A stretch of DNA of 64,000 nt from Candidatus Nitrosopelagicus sp. (GCA_028343435.1 JAOLYM010000003.1:1-64000), one strand, 5' to 3'; numbered from the stretch's first letter, positions 1 through 9,919 are shown. A program made the numbers and translations. Notes: generated from the sequence alone by a model not told the origin.

Positions 1-600
1 GAGAAGGAGTTTGGAGTTTGTCTTGGTCATGATAGTGCAACTCTGTCTAATTGGCAGGCGCCATATGATATCGGAACTTTAGCAAAAATTGTTGATTGTA
101 AAGATGTGGATTCGACCAGCGGTCATCTATTTGTAAATGTTAGAGGTCGTAGAAAGTTTAGAATTATTCGTTTAATCTCTCCATCTCTCAAAAAAACCGA
201 CGATTATGATCCTTTCACTATGGAAGGTGCAAAAACAATCGAACAACTACATCATGATGATGGTGTTGAAAAAAAAATGTATATCCAGGCTGAAATTGAA
301 ATAGTTTCTGAAATTGATGAATCCATTTCTCTACATGATTGGGAGAATTTAGTAGATTTATGGAAAAATAAAATCAAAAAAACTAACGGTAATCTTGATT
401 TGACTTCACATCAACTAGATCATGTTTTGGAACAATATTACCTAAAAACTGAAACTCCTACCCTAGAGTACATTCATTCATTATGTGCGCTAGCATCTCA
501 AACGCCTTTAGATCTACAACCTATTCTAGAATGCACAAATTTAGAGCAATTATTACAAAGAACCACAAAACTACTCGAATCTGATATAAACCATGAATAG
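1..600 (+). CDS. Lon N-terminal substrate-binding (LON) domain protein, 5' truncated by window
   Basis: Frame 1 is open from base 1 (EKEFGVCLGHDSATLSNWQAPYDIGTLAKIVDCKDV...) into the 106..600 ORF; C-terminal PLDLQPILECTNLEQLLQRTTKLLE resembles the helical end of LON domains. Confidence 0.7.
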   Translation, partial: EKEFGVCLGHDSATLSNWQAPYDIGTLAKIVDCKDVDSTSGHLFVNVRGRRKFRIIRLISPSLKKTDDYDPFTMEGAKTIEQLHHDDGVEKKMYIQAEIEIVSEIDESISLHDWENLVDLWKNKIKKTNGNLDLTSHQLDHVLEQYYLKTETPTLEYIHSLCALASQTPLDLQPILECTNLEQLLQRTTKLLESDINHE

Positions 601-659
601 TTTCAAACCTAAAGTTCATAAACGATGAAAAACTATGAGCTAAAATTCGGAAACACAAC

Positions 660-2372
660 ATGGAAAAATTTGGAACTTTAGAATTTGTATTGGATCGTTA
701 TTCTGGAACTTGGTGCTGGAAGATTTCTGGAAATCGTGCTGTAAATATGGCATCAAAATTAATCCCGCGTGGTTGGTATGGGGACAAACCTGATGAAGTC
801 ATAGTCTCTGATAATGATGAAAATATCAAAAAATTAAAAATGATCAATGATCGTTATTCTTTTGAAATTCTATCAAATTCTGTTTGGAAAAGAAAAATTG
901 CACCATTAATAATTAAAAAAACAAGAGTGCCGAAAATCGAAAAATTGCAACAAGCTACTCCTAGTAAACAATTCAAAGGTAATTTGTTAGACTTTCAAAG
1001 AGAAGGTTTGGATTTCTTAATCAAATCAAGTGGAAATGCACTTCTTGCCGATGAAATGGGTCTTGGGAAAACTGTTCAAACACTGGCTTATTTATCAAAA
1101 GAAAAAAATTCATTTCCTGCATTAATTGTTGCACCTCTCGTAACTCTAACAAATTGGCAACGAGAAATTGAAAAATTTCTAAAGAAAAAAGGGAAGAACG
1201 GTAAAGTCATTGATGGTGAATCACCTTCTAGTACAATGATTCGAAATGGAAAAAATGCAGATATTGAAGAATATGATTTCTATATAATTAATTATGAATT
1301 ACTTTCTAAACGATTGCCAGATTTACTAAAACTTGGAATTCGTTCTGTTGTATGTGATGAAGTTCAACATTTAAGATCTAAAACCACTCAAAAATATGCT
1401 GCTGTAAAAGCACTTGCAACTGATGAAAGTGTAAAATATAGAGTTGGATTGTCTGGAACCCCGATTTACAATCGAGGTTCTGAAATTTGGCCAATTGTTG
1501 ATATTCTAAAACCTGGTCTACTTGGAAGTTTCAAAGAGTTCTGCGAATATTTCTGTTATGTAAATGAAAAAGGAAAGGCAATAGTTCTTGAAAATAAACG
1601 TGATACCTTACGTAATCAATTAACAAAACATGTCATGTTGAGACGTAAAAAATCTGATGTTCTCAAAGAGCTAAAGGCTAAGGTGCGTTATTCATCTCCC
1701 GTTCATGCTGACGAAAAATTCTATAAATCTGAATTACAAAAAATCTGGAAAAAACTTGAAGAAGAGCAAAAATATGCCGAATCTGCGTTTGATAAATCTG
1801 CATCATATCATCGTGCAATCGAAAGTGAAAGACAAGCTGCCGGTCTTGCAAAATTGAAACATGTAACTAATTTTGTGAATGATATTATGGAAATTGAAGA
1901 AAGCGTTGTAGTATTCTGTCATCACAAGGCAATTCATAATTTGTTGCATCAAAGCTTGGCAGATTATAACCCTGCATCAATCATTGGTGGTCAAACTGAT
2001 GTTGTACGACAACGCGAAATTGATAGATTCCAAAAAGGACAAACAAAATTAATGATTGCAGGTTTGAGGGCAGGAAATGTAGGAATTAATCTCACAAACG
2101 CAAAATATGTAATATTTGCGGAACTAGATTGGAGTCCTGCAATTCATCGTCAGGCAGAAGATAGACTGCATAGAATTGGTCAGAAAAATACTGTCTTTGC
2201 ATATTATTTGGTAGGGAAAGGAACTCTTGATGAACATGTTGCAGAAATTCTAACAGATAAAGAATTTGAAATAGATTCTATATTGGACAAACAAGGTGAA
2301 TCCTTTGAAAATAAAGAAAAGGCAAAGATGATTCTTGCTCAAATTCATGATAAACTTGGTACAAAATTATAA
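660..2372 (+). CDS. SNF2-family DEAD/DEAH helicase
   Basis: ADEMGLGKTVQTLAYL, DEVQHLR, LSGTPIYN, HRIGQKNTVFAYYLV motifs. Confidence 0.92.
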   Translation: MEKFGTLEFVLDRYSGTWCWKISGNRAVNMASKLIPRGWYGDKPDEVIVSDNDENIKKLKMINDRYSFEILSNSVWKRKIAPLIIKKTRVPKIEKLQQATPSKQFKGNLLDFQREGLDFLIKSSGNALLADEMGLGKTVQTLAYLSKEKNSFPALIVAPLVTLTNWQREIEKFLKKKGKNGKVIDGESPSSTMIRNGKNADIEEYDFYIINYELLSKRLPDLLKLGIRSVVCDEVQHLRSKTTQKYAAVKALATDESVKYRVGLSGTPIYNRGSEIWPIVDILKPGLLGSFKEFCEYFCYVNEKGKAIVLENKRDTLRNQLTKHVMLRRKKSDVLKELKAKVRYSSPVHADEKFYKSELQKIWKKLEEEQKYAESAFDKSASYHRAIESERQAAGLAKLKHVTNFVNDIMEIEESVVVFCHHKAIHNLLHQSLADYNPASIIGGQTDVVRQREIDRFQKGQTKLMIAGLRAGNVGINLTNAKYVIFAELDWSPAIHRQAEDRLHRIGQKNTVFAYYLVGKGTLDEHVAEILTDKEFEIDSILDKQGESFENKEKAKMILAQIHDKLGTKL

Positions 2373-2409
2373 CATCAATATTTTTTAACTAAAATTATGT
2401 AACAGAGTT

Positions 2410-2664
2410 ATGGATTTCATGCTAGAAGAGGAAATGCTTGATTTGTTGACATTTTGTTTGCAAAATCCTACCTCTGATGAATTAGAGTCAAAAAAATCTA
2501 GATTCAAGGAGATTGGAAAAGAACTCTTTGACGATGGTGGTGTAGATGCAATGGAAAATTTTTTCTTTGTAGTAGATAATCGCATTCAAGCAGAAATTGA
2601 GCAATCCCCTAAAGATTTTCGTTCTTTATGGAATGGAATATCTGATGAATGGAACCATCCCTAG
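2410..2664 (+). CDS. Hypothetical small acidic protein
   Basis: 84-aa ORF directly downstream of the helicase, co-directional; no recognised domain. Confidence 0.5.
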   Translation: MDFMLEEEMLDLLTFCLQNPTSDELESKKSRFKEIGKELFDDGGVDAMENFFFVVDNRIQAEIEQSPKDFRSLWNGISDEWNHP

Positions 2665-2698
2665 GAAAATTCTTCAAAAAAGATTATTTGATGTTCAG

Positions 2699-2842
2699 TT
2701 ATGCTTTGCCAATTCTGAACATCGAAATGCCGCATGTTGGGCATGTACCTTTTGTTGCTGGTTTACCATTTTTCATGGTGACAGCTTGGGTACCGTTCAT
2801 TTCTCTTTTGTCTCTGCATTTTACACAGTAACCTATTACCAT
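2699..2842 (-). CDS. Small Cys-rich protein (DUF5679-like zinc ribbon)
   Basis: MVIGYCVKCRDKREMNGTQAVTMKNGKPATKGTCPTCGISMFRIGKA; two CxxC knuckles. Start moved to internal Met from the 2896 track start. Confidence 0.75.
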   Translation of the reverse strand: MVIGYCVKCRDKREMNGTQAVTMKNGKPATKGTCPTCGISMFRIGKA

Positions 2843-2975
2843 GTCCAATAAACTGCTCTCTATTATTAGCAAAAACCTGTTAAATTTTTTCAACACTTTT
2901 AGTTATTTTTCGGTGTAAATTTTACGAATAAACTCAACAGTTTACATTATATCTAATTCTCTGATTAATTTCATT

Positions 2976-3809
2976 ATGAAAAAAGTCTATTTTGGAATTT
3001 TATCTATAATGCTGATTTTACCTATATCCAATGCATTTGGAGATGAATTAACTCTAAACATAGACAAGGCTCTGTATGAAAAATCTGATTTTATTTCTGT
3101 ATGGGGATCTACAGCATTTGATTCTGTTTTCATTTCTATAAGAGATTCTGATGGAAACAATGTTTGGAATGAAAGCCTCGATCCTGATGATGAAAATAAA
3201 TTCTCCACTTTGATAATTGCAGGAATTGGAGGCTGGCAAAAAAGTGGAAATTATCTGGTGGTAGCTGAATCAGGTGATTCTACAATCTCTACAAAATTTT
3301 TCTATGATTCTGGCGCACAAGTGAATCCGCCATCTGCTGTATCTGATTATTATGTTAGTCCTGAAGATCTTTATCTTACATTTGCTATTGCAATAATTAT
3401 AATTTCAGGAATTTTCATCTATCTTGCAAGACATATCATATTAAGAAAGAAAACAAGTTATGATGAAGCAAAATTAGATTCTAAAAAGGATCGTGATTAT
3501 GAAAAGTATCATTCTGAATGGTCTGAAGAAGAAATCTTTGGTTCTCATAAAAGAAGTACTGAGGCAAAAGAGTTTCGTGAAATGTACAATGATAATTCGT
3601 TACCAAATTATTATCTTATATTGGGATTGACAAACGATTCTTCGGAATCAGAGATTAAAAATCAATATAGGAAATTAGCAAAACAATATCATCCTGACCG
3701 AAACAAGAATTCTTCAGAAGAAAAAATGGCTCAAATTAATAAAGCATATGAAATATTATCTGATAAAAAATTAAAATCAGAATATGATAAATTCTGTAAA
3801 TTATTGTGA
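2976..3809 (+). CDS. Membrane protein with exported N-terminal domain, TM helix and C-terminal DnaJ domain
   Basis: Signal peptide; TM DLYLTFAIAIIIISGIFIYLARHIIL; J-domain YYLILGLTNDSSESEIKNQYRKLAKQYHPDRNKN with HPD motif. Confidence 0.9.
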   Translation: MKKVYFGILSIMLILPISNAFGDELTLNIDKALYEKSDFISVWGSTAFDSVFISIRDSDGNNVWNESLDPDDENKFSTLIIAGIGGWQKSGNYLVVAESGDSTISTKFFYDSGAQVNPPSAVSDYYVSPEDLYLTFAIAIIIISGIFIYLARHIILRKKTSYDEAKLDSKKDRDYEKYHSEWSEEEIFGSHKRSTEAKEFREMYNDNSLPNYYLILGLTNDSSESEIKNQYRKLAKQYHPDRNKNSSEEKMAQINKAYEILSDKKLKSEYDKFCKLL

Positions 3810-4187
3810 TTCTATAATTGCATCTTTTAGTGTCAAATAGAGGATAATCTTTGATGCATTTTGCATGCTATTTTTAAGATTCGTGACAAGTGAAATTTTC
3901 TGTCCATTTTCAATTGTTGCATCTAATATTATGTCAAGAAAGTCTTTGTTAGGCCCAAGCATTGCTTTTGAAAGATGTTTTGAAATGGATGTATCAAAAA
4001 TTGTGGCTTCTATCTTCCATTCTTTCATTTCTGCAAAATACACTCCTCCTCTAGTAGTAGGTTCAGTTATTGGATTATCTGTTTGAAGCATTTTGATTTC
4101 ATCTACTACAAATGATTCATTTTCAATTAAAATTTTGAAGTTTGAACTAAATTTTGCTATAATTTCTTGTAATTCTTTTTCATTCAT
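3801..4187 (-). CDS. Hypothetical protein
   Basis: 128-aa ORF convergent with the J-domain gene. Confidence 0.6.
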   Translation of the reverse strand: MNEKELQEIIAKFSSNFKILIENESFVVDEIKMLQTDNPITEPTTRGGVYFAEMKEWKIEATIFDTSISKHLSKAMLGPNKDFLDIILDATIENGQKISLVTNLKNSMQNASKIILYLTLKDAIIESQ

Positions 4188-4215
4188 ATGATATTTCGAT
4201 TAAATTAAAAAATAT

Positions 4216-4533
4216 ATGTCAATACACTTACGATATTCTATGGCAGAATCTATAACAAAAGACCAACTAAAGCAAGAACAAAACCAATTTGTTATTATTG
4301 ATGTTAGAGAACCAGATGAAGTTACAAACGGAGCTATCGAAAACTCTCAAAACATGCCTCTTGGATTGGCTATCAGAAATGCAAAAAAAGGTCAAATCGA
4401 TGATCTTAAAGATAAGAAAATATGTGTTTATTGTGCTTCTGGTTACCGTGGAAATATCGCAGCTGATGAATTAGTAAAAGCTGGGTTTTCAGCAATAAAT
4501 CTTGAAGGTGGGTATATGGCATGGACACAATAA
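4216..4533 (+). CDS. Rhodanese-like domain protein
   Basis: VIIDVREPDEVTNGAIENSQNMPL...KKICVYCASGYRGNIAADELVKAGF; active-site Cys loop CASGYR. Confidence 0.9.
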   Translation: MSIHLRYSMAESITKDQLKQEQNQFVIIDVREPDEVTNGAIENSQNMPLGLAIRNAKKGQIDDLKDKKICVYCASGYRGNIAADELVKAGFSAINLEGGYMAWTQ

Positions 4534-4534
4534 T

Positions 4535-4777
4535 TTGAGTTCTAATACAATCAAAAAAGCAGAAAAACTTGTCAAAAATGGTGGGGTTGTAAAAATCGAA
4601 GATGATCTTTTTCAAGTAAAATCTTCTAGCGATCCTTCAAAATCTTATTTTGTAACTTCTGATTCTTGTGAATGTCCCGGTTTCAAAAATTTCTATAAAT
4701 TTCATCACGGAAAAGGATTGAAAGCAAATTGCTCTCATCTAGAAGCAATTCGTATATTTTTAAAAGAAAATAAATAA
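4535..4777 (+). CDS. Small SWIM-type zinc-finger-like protein
   Basis: SYFVTSDSCECPGFKNFYKFHHGKGLKANCSHLEAIR; CxC...CxH arrangement. TTG start at 4535 proposed because the 4502 ATG lies inside the rhodanese gene. Confidence 0.6.
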   Translation: MSSNTIKKAEKLVKNGGVVKIEDDLFQVKSSSDPSKSYFVTSDSCECPGFKNFYKFHHGKGLKANCSHLEAIRIFLKENK

Positions 4778-4801
4778 AAAATGATGTTTCATTGAATCAG
4801 A

Positions 4802-5317
4802 TTGTTTATATACACATATTCGGTTGTTATACCAGTGATTAACTCTAAACACACACTGACAATTTTGGCAAGCTTGATGCTAGTTGCAGCAATGCCTATG
4901 GCATTTGCTGATGGACATGCATCTGATGGCTTGACAATTACAGCAGATGCAGTTGAGGGTTCAACAACAATCACCATCGCAGGACACGCTACTTCAAGTA
5001 ACACTCCTGTAACAATCATGGTTCTTGCACCAAACGGAAACGTTGTTTCTATTGATCAAATCAACCCTGATTCTGATGGTTCATTCACTTCAACAATCGG
5101 TGTTGGTGGTCCAATGTGGAAACAAGATGGCGTGTATTCAATTACCGCACAACAAGGTTCTGCCTCAATGAACAAATCAACCGTTGAAGTAGAGATTGCT
5201 GATGGCGCAGTTGTTCCAGAATTTGGTACAATTGCATCTCTAGTACTTGTTGTTGCAATTTCTTCAATCATAGTATTATCTGCAAAAGGCAGACTTAGTT
5301 TCGCACCAAGAATCTAA
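4802..5317 (+). CDS. Exported protein with C-terminal PEFG-CTERM sorting signal
   Basis: N-terminal signal segment; C-terminus VVPEFGTIASLVLVVAISSIIVLSAKGRLSFAPRI (PEFG, hydrophobic helix, basic tail). True start may be an internal codon. Confidence 0.85.
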   Translation: MFIYTYSVVIPVINSKHTLTILASLMLVAAMPMAFADGHASDGLTITADAVEGSTTITIAGHATSSNTPVTIMVLAPNGNVVSIDQINPDSDGSFTSTIGVGGPMWKQDGVYSITAQQGSASMNKSTVEVEIADGAVVPEFGTIASLVLVVAISSIIVLSAKGRLSFAPRI

Positions 5318-5397
5318 ACTGTCCACTTTTCTTATTTTCACTTTTTATTTAGGTAGTCTATAAACTTCTTAAGTTCCTTTTTCATTGTAATTGTATA

Positions 5398-6057
5398 GTG
5401 GATGTTGAAAAATTTCAAGATGATGTATATGCTATCACTGAACTCTTGTCAAAGAATTTATCACCTGAATTAACTCCTAAGTTGAACTTTGTCAGGCAAA
5501 ATTTAATCGAATTCTACAAGAAAAATCTGGTAAAAATCAATCATTCTGTTCTTGAATTAATCTGTGCTGCAGAATTAATCTCTCATGGATTCACAGTGGA
5601 TGTTGAAAAATCTATTTCTGATATTCTGGTATGCGATTTATTTGGAAAAAAAGGTGATGGAACTACCATAATTGAAATTGAGACTGGATTCACTCCTCCT
5701 GAACATGCATTAGATACTGTGGATTATTACGCTGCAAGAATTGTTAGTAAAATTGCTCGTTATAGCAAACATTGTGGAAAATTTTCACTTGCTACTCCTG
5801 TGGTTAATATTTTGCCCATGTCTGAAATATTCTTACTTCCTCCAAACGCAAGAAACCTTGAGGATGTAAAAAAACTTAAAAAATTATGTGACCGATTTTA
5901 CAAAAACCCTAAAATAAATTTAGAAGATATTCAAAATGCTCACATTCATTCTGTTTATCTGATAAACACTGACAAAGGATTTGCTAAGGAACTGGATCCT
6001 GAATTATATCTGCAAATGACAAAACAGTTGATGAAACAAAGTGAAATTGATCTTTAA
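5398..6057 (+). CDS. Hypothetical protein (possible nuclease-like fold)
   Basis: 219-aa ORF, GTG start; ELICAAELISHGFTVDVEKSISDILVCDLF...IIEIETGF is reminiscent of restriction-endonuclease-like cores (weak). Confidence 0.6.
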   Translation: MDVEKFQDDVYAITELLSKNLSPELTPKLNFVRQNLIEFYKKNLVKINHSVLELICAAELISHGFTVDVEKSISDILVCDLFGKKGDGTTIIEIETGFTPPEHALDTVDYYAARIVSKIARYSKHCGKFSLATPVVNILPMSEIFLLPPNARNLEDVKKLKKLCDRFYKNPKINLEDIQNAHIHSVYLINTDKGFAKELDPELYLQMTKQLMKQSEIDL

Positions 6058-6131
6058 TTTTAGAAATTTGATCTTTGTTAACAATAATTTCTCATAAGGT
6101 TTAATACACGATTATCTAGGATGATTGCCAT

Positions 6132-8327
6132 ATGACTAAATACAAGTCAACATCTGAAGTGATGAAAATTATCAGTGACAAAGATAAGATCAGAAATTTT
6201 GGTGTTATTGCACACGTGGACCATGGTAAAACTACCATGAGTGATAGTCTTTTGGCACACTCTGGAATTATCTCCCCATCCACTGCTGGAAGTGCATTGG
6301 CAATGGATTCAATGAAGGCGGAACAAGAAAGAGGAATTACAATTGTTCAAGCTAACGTTACATTACATTATCAACAGGATGATGATGATTATGTGATCAA
6401 CATGATTGATACTCCTGGACACGTCGACTTTTCTGGTCGTGTAATTAGAAGTCTTAGGGCAATTGACGGTGCTGTAGTAGTATGTGATGCTGTAGAAGGT
6501 ATTATGACTCAAACTGAAACTGTAACTAGAATGTCTCTTGAAGAGCGAGTAAGACCTGTTTTGTATATTAATAAAATTGATCGACTTATCAAAGAACTAA
6601 GATTAACCCCTGAAAAAATGCAAGAAACATTAGCAAGCGTTGTAGCAAACTTTAATGAATTAATTGACACTTATGCTGAAGATGAATACAAGGAAAAATG
6701 GAAAGTATCTATTCAAGATGGTAGTGTGACATTTGGTTCTGCAAAAGACAAATGGGCAATCAATGTTGATATTATGAAGAAAAAGGGCGTAACCTTCAAA
6801 GATGTTATTGATGCATATTCTGATTCTGGTAAAGTTGAAGATTTAGTAGAAAAAGCACCATTAGCTGAGGGTGTACTTGGAATGGTAGTAAAACATCATC
6901 CGCCACCACATGTTGCACAAAAATACAGAATACCAAAAATTTGGAAAGGTGATCTGGAATCTGATACTGGTAAAGCACTTCTTGCTTGTGATGATAATGG
7001 TCCTACAATTATGATGTGTGTAAATATGACAATTGACCCGGCAGCTGGACCTGTAGCAATTGGAAGGTTGTTTTCGGGAACAATCAAAGATGGTCAAACA
7101 ATTAACATTATTGATACAAAACGGGAAGGTCGTGTTCAATCTGTAAACTTCTTCATGTCTAATGTAAGGGAGCAAGTAGGTGAATTGGGGGCAGGAAATA
7201 TTCCTGCATTATTAGGATTAACTGATGTTCGTGCAGGACAAACCATTTCTACTGTAAAAGACATTCCTGTATTCGAAGCATCAAAATATGTTTCAGAACC
7301 TGTTGTGCAAATGGCAATTGAACCAAAGCATCCAAAAGACTTACCAAAACTTGTAGAAGTTTTAAGAAAACTTACAATTGAAGATCCAAATCTTGTAATC
7401 AAAATTGATGAAGAGAGTGGTGAAACTATTATGGCTGGAATGGGTGTATTGCACCTTGATGTGGCAGTTAATCTAATCAAAGATGCAAAAGTTGAGATTG
7501 TAACATCTGAACCATTAATCAATTACCGAGAAACAATTAACGGCGGATGTGAACCAGTTATGGCAAAATCTCCAAACCGTCACAATAAAATTTTCATGAA
7601 AGTTGAACCATTAGAGCCTGAAATTGCAGAAATGTGCAGAAATGGCACTCTAAGTGAAATGAAGGATAAAAAAGAAACTGCCCAATTATTACGTGAAAAA
7701 GGTTGGTCACCAGATGTAGCAAAGAAGGTAATGAGATTTGATTCTCGCGGAAATGTTATGATTAACGGAACAAAAGGTGTTCAATTTGTAGATGAATCTA
7801 CTGATTCGTTATTATCTGGATTTGATGAAGTAATGAGTGAAGGCGGTCTTACTAAAGAACAGGTAAGAAACTGTAAATTCACATTCACCCATTTCGTTCC
7901 TCACGAAGACACTGCTCATAGAGGCTTATCACAAATTGGACCTGCATCTAGACGTGCATGTCTTGCTGCATTCTTGTCTGCAGAGCCTGTATTGTTAGAA
8001 CCAATGCTTGCAATTGAGGTTCGAGTTCCAACTGATCTAATCGGAAACGTTTCATCTGTATTACAAGGAAAACGTGGTAAAGTTTTAGATATGCAACAAA
8101 AAGGTGCAACAAGTATTGTAATTGGTGAAGTTCCTGCAGTTGAAACATTTGACATATCTGAAAAAATGCGTGGCCAAACAGCTGGTAAAGCAATGTGGAA
8201 TACACACTTCAAAGCATGGACTGCAGTTCCAAAATCAATTGCTGCAACCCTAACTGAAGATATTCGAAAGAGAAAGGGTTTGAGTCCAAATCCTCCTGCA
8301 CCAACTGAATTTATCGACAGAGACTAA
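6132..8327 (+). CDS. fusA: Translation elongation factor aEF-2
   Basis: NFGVIAHVDHGKTTMSDSLL, DTPGHVDFSGRV, NKIDRL; 731 aa. Confidence 0.97.
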   Translation: MTKYKSTSEVMKIISDKDKIRNFGVIAHVDHGKTTMSDSLLAHSGIISPSTAGSALAMDSMKAEQERGITIVQANVTLHYQQDDDDYVINMIDTPGHVDFSGRVIRSLRAIDGAVVVCDAVEGIMTQTETVTRMSLEERVRPVLYINKIDRLIKELRLTPEKMQETLASVVANFNELIDTYAEDEYKEKWKVSIQDGSVTFGSAKDKWAINVDIMKKKGVTFKDVIDAYSDSGKVEDLVEKAPLAEGVLGMVVKHHPPPHVAQKYRIPKIWKGDLESDTGKALLACDDNGPTIMMCVNMTIDPAAGPVAIGRLFSGTIKDGQTINIIDTKREGRVQSVNFFMSNVREQVGELGAGNIPALLGLTDVRAGQTISTVKDIPVFEASKYVSEPVVQMAIEPKHPKDLPKLVEVLRKLTIEDPNLVIKIDEESGETIMAGMGVLHLDVAVNLIKDAKVEIVTSEPLINYRETINGGCEPVMAKSPNRHNKIFMKVEPLEPEIAEMCRNGTLSEMKDKKETAQLLREKGWSPDVAKKVMRFDSRGNVMINGTKGVQFVDESTDSLLSGFDEVMSEGGLTKEQVRNCKFTFTHFVPHEDTAHRGLSQIGPASRRACLAAFLSAEPVLLEPMLAIEVRVPTDLIGNVSSVLQGKRGKVLDMQQKGATSIVIGEVPAVETFDISEKMRGQTAGKAMWNTHFKAWTAVPKSIAATLTEDIRKRKGLSPNPPAPTEFIDRD

Positions 8328-8524
8328 TGGTCAAAATAGAAACATTTGATGCAAATACATTCTGGAATAAATCTTATGCTCATCAACGTGGCAAATTACT
8401 AAAACGCGTACAGGTACCTGATGATCAAATCAAAATCTTGGTAAACAAATCGTATTTAGAACTTCCAGCGCCACTCCGATATGAGATAGAAACTAGCGGT
8501 ATAACAAAAGCAGAACTTAGTTAA
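8327..8524 (+). CDS. Small conserved-looking hypothetical protein
   Basis: 65-aa ORF whose ATG overlaps the aEF-2 stop (TAATG). Confidence 0.6.
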   Translation: MVKIETFDANTFWNKSYAHQRGKLLKRVQVPDDQIKILVNKSYLELPAPLRYEIETSGITKAELS

Positions 8525-9536
8525 TCTTTTTCACTTTCTGTCTTGTAGTGACATTAAATGTTTCATCCTTCGTTATGTTTTCATCACTTTTTACAGCTTG
8601 AGCTAGTTTTGGATTTGCGAATGATGCTATTTTGGCATCCTTTAGTTTTTTACATAGATTTCTAATTGTAACGCTGCTGATATTTGCAGCTTTTGATACC
8701 TGGGTCTGAGAAACCTTTTCACCATTTATTATTGCAGCTAAATAAACGACAGTTGCAGCCATTGCAACTGGATTTTTACCGCTGGTAATCATCAACTCTT
8801 CCGCTTTGATCAAGAATTTTATTGCATCTCGTTTAGTTTTTTCAGATGCGCCTACCTCTGTTGTAATTCTTGTAATGAAACTTACTGGGTTGTATGTTTC
8901 TAATGTCAAATCTAAATCTCGAACCAGCATTCTATAAATTCTATGTATGCTTGTTCTTCGTAAATTTGTTGCATCTGCGACATCTTGGATAGTTCGTGGT
9001 GTGTTAGTGAATCTACACGATGCATATACACAGGCACTCAAAATAACTGGTATACTTCTACCTCTTCCAATTTTCTTGGCTAATGTTTTTCTGTAAATGT
9101 ATGCTGCTTGCTCAACTGCTGCATCTGTAAGTGATAATTTTGCTTTGAGACCTTCTAAGAGGGTGAAAGCTTTCTGCATATTTCTATGACCTGGAAGTGC
9201 TTTGCTATTCTTATCCCACATTCGTAAACGATAAAATGTTCTTTTCATTTCTCCGCTCAAATTTTTACCTGTTGCATCTTTGTCTGATTGTTGGATTACT
9301 GTGGATAAGCCCATGTCGTTGAATGCAAGCGTTGATTTTCGACCTGTTCTGGATTTTGACATGTAATCTTCACCTGTCTGCATAGATTCTGGTCCAAGCT
9401 CTGCTTCATTTTGTGATATAACTTCTCCACAAGATGAACACATTACCTCGCCCGTAGTACTGTCAGAAACTAAGAGAACGTCTTTTCCTTTGTTAGTCTT
9501 ACAAACGTGATTATTAGGTTCAGGATCTTTTTTCAC
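8517..9536 (-). CDS. tfb: Transcription initiation factor IIB
   Basis: CSSCGEVISQNEAELGPE, B-reader-like region SRTGRKSTLAFNDMGLSTVI, two cyclin-like repeats. Confidence 0.93.
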   Translation of the reverse strand: MKKDPEPNNHVCKTNKGKDVLLVSDSTTGEVMCSSCGEVISQNEAELGPESMQTGEDYMSKSRTGRKSTLAFNDMGLSTVIQQSDKDATGKNLSGEMKRTFYRLRMWDKNSKALPGHRNMQKAFTLLEGLKAKLSLTDAAVEQAAYIYRKTLAKKIGRGRSIPVILSACVYASCRFTNTPRTIQDVADATNLRRTSIHRIYRMLVRDLDLTLETYNPVSFITRITTEVGASEKTKRDAIKFLIKAEELMITSGKNPVAMAATVVYLAAIINGEKVSQTQVSKAANISSVTIRNLCKKLKDAKIASFANPKLAQAVKSDENITKDETFNVTTRQKVKKIN

Positions 9537-9604
9537 TACTCTACTATATCGGTTTGAATTAATTAGTAATGTCTTCTAGTGTTAACTTTTTTTCTTTAGC
9601 ACTA

Positions 9605-9754
9605 TTATTCTTCAGATTTATTCTGATGATGAAGATTCACCATGATAAATGACATTTCTCTTAGAAATTCGTATTCTCCATTTGACCAAGAATACTTGTT
9701 TGCATTATCCCAAAAATCCTGTCCTGATTTGGATTCAAAATCTTCCGTTTGCAT
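9605..9754 (-). CDS. Small hypothetical protein (49 aa)
   Basis: Own translation: MQTEDFESKSGQDFWDNANKYSWSNGEYEFLREMSFIMVNLHHQNKSEE*; upstream of tfb on the same strand; below the track cutoff. Confidence 0.5.
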   Translation of the reverse strand: MQTEDFESKSGQDFWDNANKYSWSNGEYEFLREMSFIMVNLHHQNKSEE

Positions 9755-9919
9755 ACACTATATTGTATTTTGATCTATAATACGCAAATTGCCTTTTCTG
9801 ATTGACAAAGATGGTCAAAAAAATTGATCCCTCTATGAGCGAGAATTGATTTTAGACTGAGTTCAGGTCAATCTAATCAACAAAGTATCACATTTACGCA
9901 CACATCACTATTGACTTAC

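Noticed and set aside
2597-2851. Plus-strand ORFs 2597..2851 and 2649..2831
   Set aside because: Overlap each other and the antisense DUF5679-like gene, whose CxxC knuckles mark the real frame.
4289-4474. ORF 4289..4474 in alternate frame
   Set aside because: Entirely within the rhodanese gene on the same strand.
6861-7175. Antisense ORFs inside aEF-2 (6861..7175, 6896..7087, 7136..7522, 7916..8212, 7948..8205)
   Set aside because: Fully inside a strongly conserved CDS on the other strand; no domain signal.
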